This document shows, piece after piece, positions 31,514 to 34,965 of a stretch of DNA of 34,965 nt. This stretch comes from Brevundimonas sp. UBA5866. GTDB taxonomy: Bacteria > Pseudomonadota > Alphaproteobacteria > Caulobacterales > Caulobacteraceae. Position numbers and translations under genes: made by a program. The DNA lies in assembly GCF_002432125.1 (NCBI RefSeq), contig NZ_DJFS01000076.1:1-34965 (forward strand), given 5' to 3'. Every line of letters begins with the position of its first letter. Position 1 is the stretch's first letter. Under the pieces are notes generated by a model. The model saw only the letters and a list, made by a program, of their open reading frames with translations. It made no database searches and was not told the origin of the DNA.

Positions 31514-32452
31514 ATGCTCACCGAAGTCATTGCTGCCGGTATGCTGGCGTTCAACAGCGGCGCACCACAGGTTGCGCCCGTCGTCACGCCGCCCTCGCCA
31601 TCCCAGGAGTCCTATCGGCTAGAGGATCTGACCGTGACAGGTCGTCCGAGAGACGCCTTGATCCGTAATTTCGTTGAAAACGTTGCCGATCCCGTACCGG
31701 GCCGCAAGCTGGCGCGCTGGAACGATCCAGTGTGCGTGGGCGTCGTCAATTTAGGCCAAGACCTGAGCCAATACCTGATCGACCGCATTTCAGATGTCGC
31801 AGCGGATCTCGGCGTTCGGACAGGACAGCCGGGCTGTAAGGCTAACGTACATATCGTCGCCACAGACCAGCCGCGCGAAGTTGCTGCGCGCTTCATGTCT
31901 GACAGGAAACGTGATCTGATCCCCAACGCTACCGGCGTCACCAACCGTGCCATGCGGCACCATTTCACGGAAAGCGATGCGCCCATTCGCTGGTGGTATC
32001 TGAGCGAGGTTGTCGTCACCCAAACCGGCCAGCGGGCGTTCCGTATGCCGGGTGATACACCAATGGAAGACGGTCGTGGTGAGGAAGTCATCTTCGTTCC
32101 AAAGACGGCCCCACGCCTTACGGAACCCTATAGCGACAGCATGCGCCAGACCTACATCATCATAGATCCGACGCAGCTTACGCATATGAATTCGCTGCAA
32201 CTCGCCGATTATCTGGCGGTGGTCGCCTTGGCCCAGATTTCTCCGACGGCGGATACGGAGTCCTACAACTCGATCCTGAACGCCGTGGACGACAGCAGTG
32301 CCGCCCCCTCGTTGACCCAATGGGATCGCGCCTATCTGAGTGGCCTGTACTCGGCAACGCAGACACCGGCCAGCAATGCCGCATCACGCCTCCACATCAG
32401 AAGCGAGATCGCACGCGCTGCAGACCGGCTAAGCCAAAGAGCCGAAAACTAG
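31514..32452 (+). CDS. Exported protein of unknown function
   Basis: About 312 residues. ATG 31514 (MLTEVIAAGMLAFNSGAP) is preferred since GGGG lies eight bases upstream; ATG 31499 and 31505 are also in frame. A hydrophobic start suggests export. The body has DPVCVGVVNLGQDLSQYLIDRISDVAADLGVRTGQPGCKANVHIVAT, with two Cys that could pair, then FRMPGDTP, TYIIIDPTQLTHMNSLQLADYLAVVALAQI and the C-terminal SLTQWDRAYLSGLY. I do not recognise a named family. A shortened duplicate lies just upstream. A small hairpin (31400-31421) sits in the 5' region. The stop TAG shares its bases with the rpiA stop on the other strand. Confidence 0.75.
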   Translation: MLTEVIAAGMLAFNSGAPQVAPVVTPPSPSQESYRLEDLTVTGRPRDALIRNFVENVADPVPGRKLARWNDPVCVGVVNLGQDLSQYLIDRISDVAADLGVRTGQPGCKANVHIVATDQPREVAARFMSDRKRDLIPNATGVTNRAMRHHFTESDAPIRWWYLSEVVVTQTGQRAFRMPGDTPMEDGRGEEVIFVPKTAPRLTEPYSDSMRQTYIIIDPTQLTHMNSLQLADYLAVVALAQISPTADTESYNSILNAVDDSSAAPSLTQWDRAYLSGLYSATQTPASNAASRLHIRSEIARAADRLSQRAEN

Positions 32453-33126
32453 GACACCGTTCTGGAGCCGTCATCCGTGCCGATGACGGCGAGGTCGGTC
32501 AGGCCGAGGAACAGGCCGTGTTCGACCACGCCGGTGATGGCCTTCAGGTCGGCGGCCAGCTTGACCGGATCGGTGATCACGCCCTTGGCCGCGTCATAGA
32601 TGACATTGCCGCCGTCGGTGCGGACCATTCCGCGGTCGGCCTGACGTACCGTGGCCTCGCCCAGACCGTGTGCCGCCAGCACGGCATTGATGCGCGCACC
32701 CGTGGTCTTGTGCCCGAAAGCCACGACTTCGATCGGCAGCGGGAACTGGCCCAGTTGGTCAACCACCTTGGCTTCGTCCGCGATGACGATACAGCGGTCA
32801 GACGCCTCCCACACCAGCTTCTCACGCAGCAGGGCCGCGCCACCGCCCTTGATCAGCGCCAGTTCGGGGCCGATTTCGTCAGCACCATCGACGGTCAGGT
32901 CGAGACGCGGCGTGTCTTCCAGAGTGGACAGGGTCAGGCCCAGTTCACGCGCCAGATCGGCGGTCTTTTCCGAGGTCGGCACGCATTTCAGGTCCGGCAG
33001 GTTGCGCTCGGCCAGCGCCTTGACGAACCACGCGGAGGTCGAACCTGTGCCGAGGCCGACCTTCATGCCCGCCTCTACGTACTGGGCAGCGGCATAGCCG
33101 GCGTTCTTCTTCTGGATGTCACTCAC
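32449..33126 (-). CDS. rpiA: Ribose-5-phosphate isomerase A
   Basis: Interconverts ribose 5-phosphate and ribulose 5-phosphate in the pentose phosphate pathway. 225 residues, the normal length. Motifs: VGLGTGSTSAWFVKAL (phosphate loop), LDLTVDGADEIGPELALIKGGGAALLREKLV (catalytic Asp, Lys and Glu), and DGGNVIYDA. The start is GTG 33126, which overlaps the glmU stop as GTGA, so rpiA is translationally coupled to glmU. Its stop and that of the convergent exported protein share the CTAG at 32449-32452. Confidence 0.96.
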   Translation of the reverse strand: MSDIQKKNAGYAAAQYVEAGMKVGLGTGSTSAWFVKALAERNLPDLKCVPTSEKTADLARELGLTLSTLEDTPRLDLTVDGADEIGPELALIKGGGAALLREKLVWEASDRCIVIADEAKVVDQLGQFPLPIEVVAFGHKTTGARINAVLAAHGLGEATVRQADRGMVRTDGGNVIYDAAKGVITDPVKLAADLKAITGVVEHGLFLGLTDLAVIGTDDGSRTVS

Positions 33127-34472
33127 TTCTTCGCAGCCTTTTTCGCGCGCATCATATCCATGAAGCGCGTGGCCCATCCGGCCTTGTTGACTTGCGGTGC
33201 CCGCGCCAGCGCCAGCTCCCCCGCCCCTACACTCTTCGTCACCACCGACCCCGAGCCGATCATGGCTCCATCCCCGATGGTGACAGGCGCGACCAGCGAG
33301 CTGTTCGAGCCAACGAAAGCGCCCTCGCCCACCTCGGTGCGGTGTTTGAAGAAGCCGTCATAGTTACAGAAGATCGTGCCCGCGCCGATGTTCGCGCCCG
33401 CACCGACCGAACCGTCGCCCAGATAGGCCAGATGGTTGGCCTTGGCGCCGGTGCCCAGCGTGACGTTCTTCACCTCGACGAAGTTGCCGATCTTGACCTT
33501 TTCGCCAAGGTCCGCACCGGGGCGCAGGCGGGCATAAGGGCCGACCTCGGCCTTGGGGCCGACCTTGGCCCCTTCGATATGCGAGAAGCTGCGGATACGC
33601 GCACCGCTTTCCACCACCGCGCCGGGGCCGAAGACGACGAACGGTTCGATGGTGACGCCAGCCGCGATCTGGGTGTCATAGGCGAAGTGGACGGTTTCCG
33701 GCGCGCTCATGGTCACGCCATTGGCCATGAAGGTTTCGCGCTGCACCTTCTGGAACAGGGCCTCGGCATCGGCCAGTTCGGCCTGCGAGTTCACGCCCAT
33801 CACGGCGTCTTCCTGCGCGAAGACAGCGCGGGTGTCGTGGCCAGCCTTGCGGGCCAGTTCCACAACATCGGTCAGATAATACTCGCCCTTGGCATTGTCG
33901 TTTTTCACATCGGCCAGCAGGGTGAACAGCAGCTTGGCAGGTGCCGCCATGACGCCCGAGTTGCAGGCGCGGATGGCCAGCACTTCCGGCGTAGCTTCCT
34001 TGGCCTCTGTGATAGCCAGCAGGGTCTCGCCCTCTATGACCAAACGGCCATAGGCGCCCGGATCGCGGGCCTCGAAACCGATGACGCTGACGCCCTTGCC
34101 GCCGAACACCGGCTCGATGTCCTTGGCCTTCAGCAGCGGCACATCGCCATAGGTGATGACCACTTCGCCATCAAAATCTTTCAGCGCCTCTTCGGCGGCG
34201 TGGACGGCGTGGCCGGTGCCGCACGGCGGGTCCTGAACGGCAATGGCGTCCTCACCCAGACGCTTGACGATGTGGGCGCGCACTTCCGGCGAGTGGTTGC
34301 CGACCACGACCACGATCTTCTCGCAGCCCAGCGCCTCGGCCGCGTCGATGGCGTGATCCACCATGGCACGGTGGCCAACAGGGTGCAGCACCTTGGGAAG
34401 AGACGACTTCATACGGGTGCCCTGCCCTGCGGCAAGAATGATGGCGGCGCGGCGAGTGGAAATGCTGGTCAT
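33123..34472 (-). CDS. glmU: Bifunctional GlmU (GlcN-1-P acetyltransferase / GlcNAc-1-P uridylyltransferase)
   Basis: Makes UDP-GlcNAc for peptidoglycan and lipopolysaccharide. 449 residues. The N-terminal uridylyltransferase has AAIILAAGQGTRMKSSLPKVLHP, PPCGTGHAV, TYGDVPLL and the metal/UDP-GlcNAc region GEYYLTDVVELA. The C-terminal half is a left-handed beta helix of hexapeptide repeats (VVFGPGAVVESGARIRSFSHIEGAKVGPKAEVGPYARLRPGADLGEKVKIGNFVEVKN) with acetyltransferase residues around NHLAYLGDGSVGAGANIGAGTIFCNYDG. It heads a glmU-rpiA operon and diverges from gph. Confidence 0.97.
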   Translation of the reverse strand: MTSISTRRAAIILAAGQGTRMKSSLPKVLHPVGHRAMVDHAIDAAEALGCEKIVVVVGNHSPEVRAHIVKRLGEDAIAVQDPPCGTGHAVHAAEEALKDFDGEVVITYGDVPLLKAKDIEPVFGGKGVSVIGFEARDPGAYGRLVIEGETLLAITEAKEATPEVLAIRACNSGVMAAPAKLLFTLLADVKNDNAKGEYYLTDVVELARKAGHDTRAVFAQEDAVMGVNSQAELADAEALFQKVQRETFMANGVTMSAPETVHFAYDTQIAAGVTIEPFVVFGPGAVVESGARIRSFSHIEGAKVGPKAEVGPYARLRPGADLGEKVKIGNFVEVKNVTLGTGAKANHLAYLGDGSVGAGANIGAGTIFCNYDGFFKHRTEVGEGAFVGSNSSLVAPVTIGDGAMIGSGSVVTKSVGAGELALARAPQVNKAGWATRFMDMMRAKKAAKK

Positions 34473-34536
34473 GAGTCGTCCCGGGGGCTAGTCAGCATTG
34501 GCTCTAAACCATCCAACGCCTGAACGGGAGACACCA

Positions 34537-34867
34537 ATGGCCGAACGCGATCTTGAAGGCTGGACGATTGCCTTTGATCTGGACGGAACATTGGTGGACT
34601 CTGCCCCCGATCTGATCGGCACGCTGAACCGCCTTCTGGCGAAAGAAGGCCTGCCGCCGCGCCCCGTGTCGGCGGCCCGCCATCTGGTCGGCCACGGCGC
34701 GCTGGCGCTGCTGAAGAACGGCTTTGCCGAGGCCGGTGCCGAGTGGAAGGAAGAGAACAGCAAGGCGCTATTTGATGCCTTCCTTGCCGACTACAACGCC
34801 AATATCGCCGTCGACACCGCGCCCTTCCCGTCCTGCCTCGATGTGCTGGACCGTCTGGGCGCGCGCG
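34537..34867 (+). CDS. gph: Phosphoglycolate phosphatase, 5' part
   Basis: HAD-superfamily hydrolase start: WTIAFDLDGTLVDSAPDLIGTLNRLLAKEGLPPRP holds motif I with its nucleophile and acid/base Asp. The cap domain region AARHLVGHGALALLKNGFAEAG follows, then DTAPFPSCLDVLDRLGARG. The DS-x-PD after motif I favours Gph over other HAD enzymes. GGGAG lies six bases before ATG 34537. After about 34867 the sequence turns into homopolymer runs, so motifs II-IV are lost; this is a sequence-end effect, not a biological truncation. Confidence 0.85.
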
Positions 34868-34965
34868 GGGGGGGGCGGGGCCCCGCCCCCCCCCGCGCCC
34901 CGGGGCGGGGGGGGGGGGGGAGAAGAGGGAAAAAAAAAAAAAAACCGCGGGGGGGGGGGGGCCCC
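34868..34965. other. Low-complexity contig-end artefact
   Basis: The last ~98 bases are long G, C and A runs with almost no other content, abruptly replacing the gph coding sequence in mid-domain. This looks like failed base calls at a contig end. No biological feature should be read here. Confidence 0.85.

Overview
The window reads as chromosomal DNA of an alphaproteobacterium, most likely Caulobacterales. The evidence is high GC, a circularly permuted two-piece tmRNA gene, the alpha-type SspB adaptor, and a MipZ division-site ATPase. The genus (Brevundimonas- or Asticcacaulis-like) cannot be fixed from the sequence alone. Genes are densely packed housekeeping genes on both strands. I see no insertion sequence, integrase, prophage block, rRNA, ordinary tRNA or CRISPR array. 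The last ~100 bases are homopolymer runs that look like a failed contig end.

Layout. 1-2300: a tandem family of exported SH3-domain proteins (a 3' fragment, a decayed CsgG-like copy, an intact CsgG-like copy). 2332-4967: nucleotide/folate genes thyA, a MazG-like pyrophosphatase and folA, with an aquaporin between them. 4973-7621 (minus strand): an Old Yellow Enzyme reductase behind a perfect palindrome, a small phage-like protein, and a cysteine-free Mrp-type ATPase. 7710-9602: miaA, permuted ssrA (tmRNA) and sspB, so the tagging RNA sits next to the adaptor that recognises its tag. 9670-11896: a lipoprotein, an exported C13 (legumain-like) peptidase, a GFA-family protein and a RusA-like nuclease. 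11985-17908: fumC, a glutathione S-transferase, YccF, a patatin lipoprotein coupled to a DUF4169 protein, a DMT exporter, a YbaY-like lipoprotein and a ribbon-helix-helix protein. 17985-24241: uvrD behind a LexA-like box, an O-antigen-ligase/ExoQ-type polymerase, two coupled tiny membrane proteins, and parE. 24364-27351: an aromatic amino acid cluster. 27406-29474: a SPOR lipoprotein, mipZ and a membrane J-domain protein. 29462-34867: gor, a decayed duplicate, an exported protein of unknown function, rpiA, glmU and the 5' end of gph.

The most interesting region is 24364-27351. A class II DAHP synthase overlaps by ATGA a prephenate dehydratase that has no C-terminal ACT (phenylalanine-sensing) domain. 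It is followed by a chorismate mutase with a long unassigned C-terminal half. Between the last two lies an unlisted 33-codon ORF whose end is packed with Phe and Tyr codons (FYYGFSYYGFRY), followed by mutually exclusive RNA helices. This looks like a Phe/Tyr ribosome-mediated attenuator for the chorismate mutase gene, and could replace the missing allosteric domain.

Other points: four convergent gene pairs overlap at their stops (one shares a single CTAG as stop on both strands); several starts are GTG or TTG; and a partial duplication has left a shortened copy of the exported protein plus a 34-base echo of the gor 5' end.
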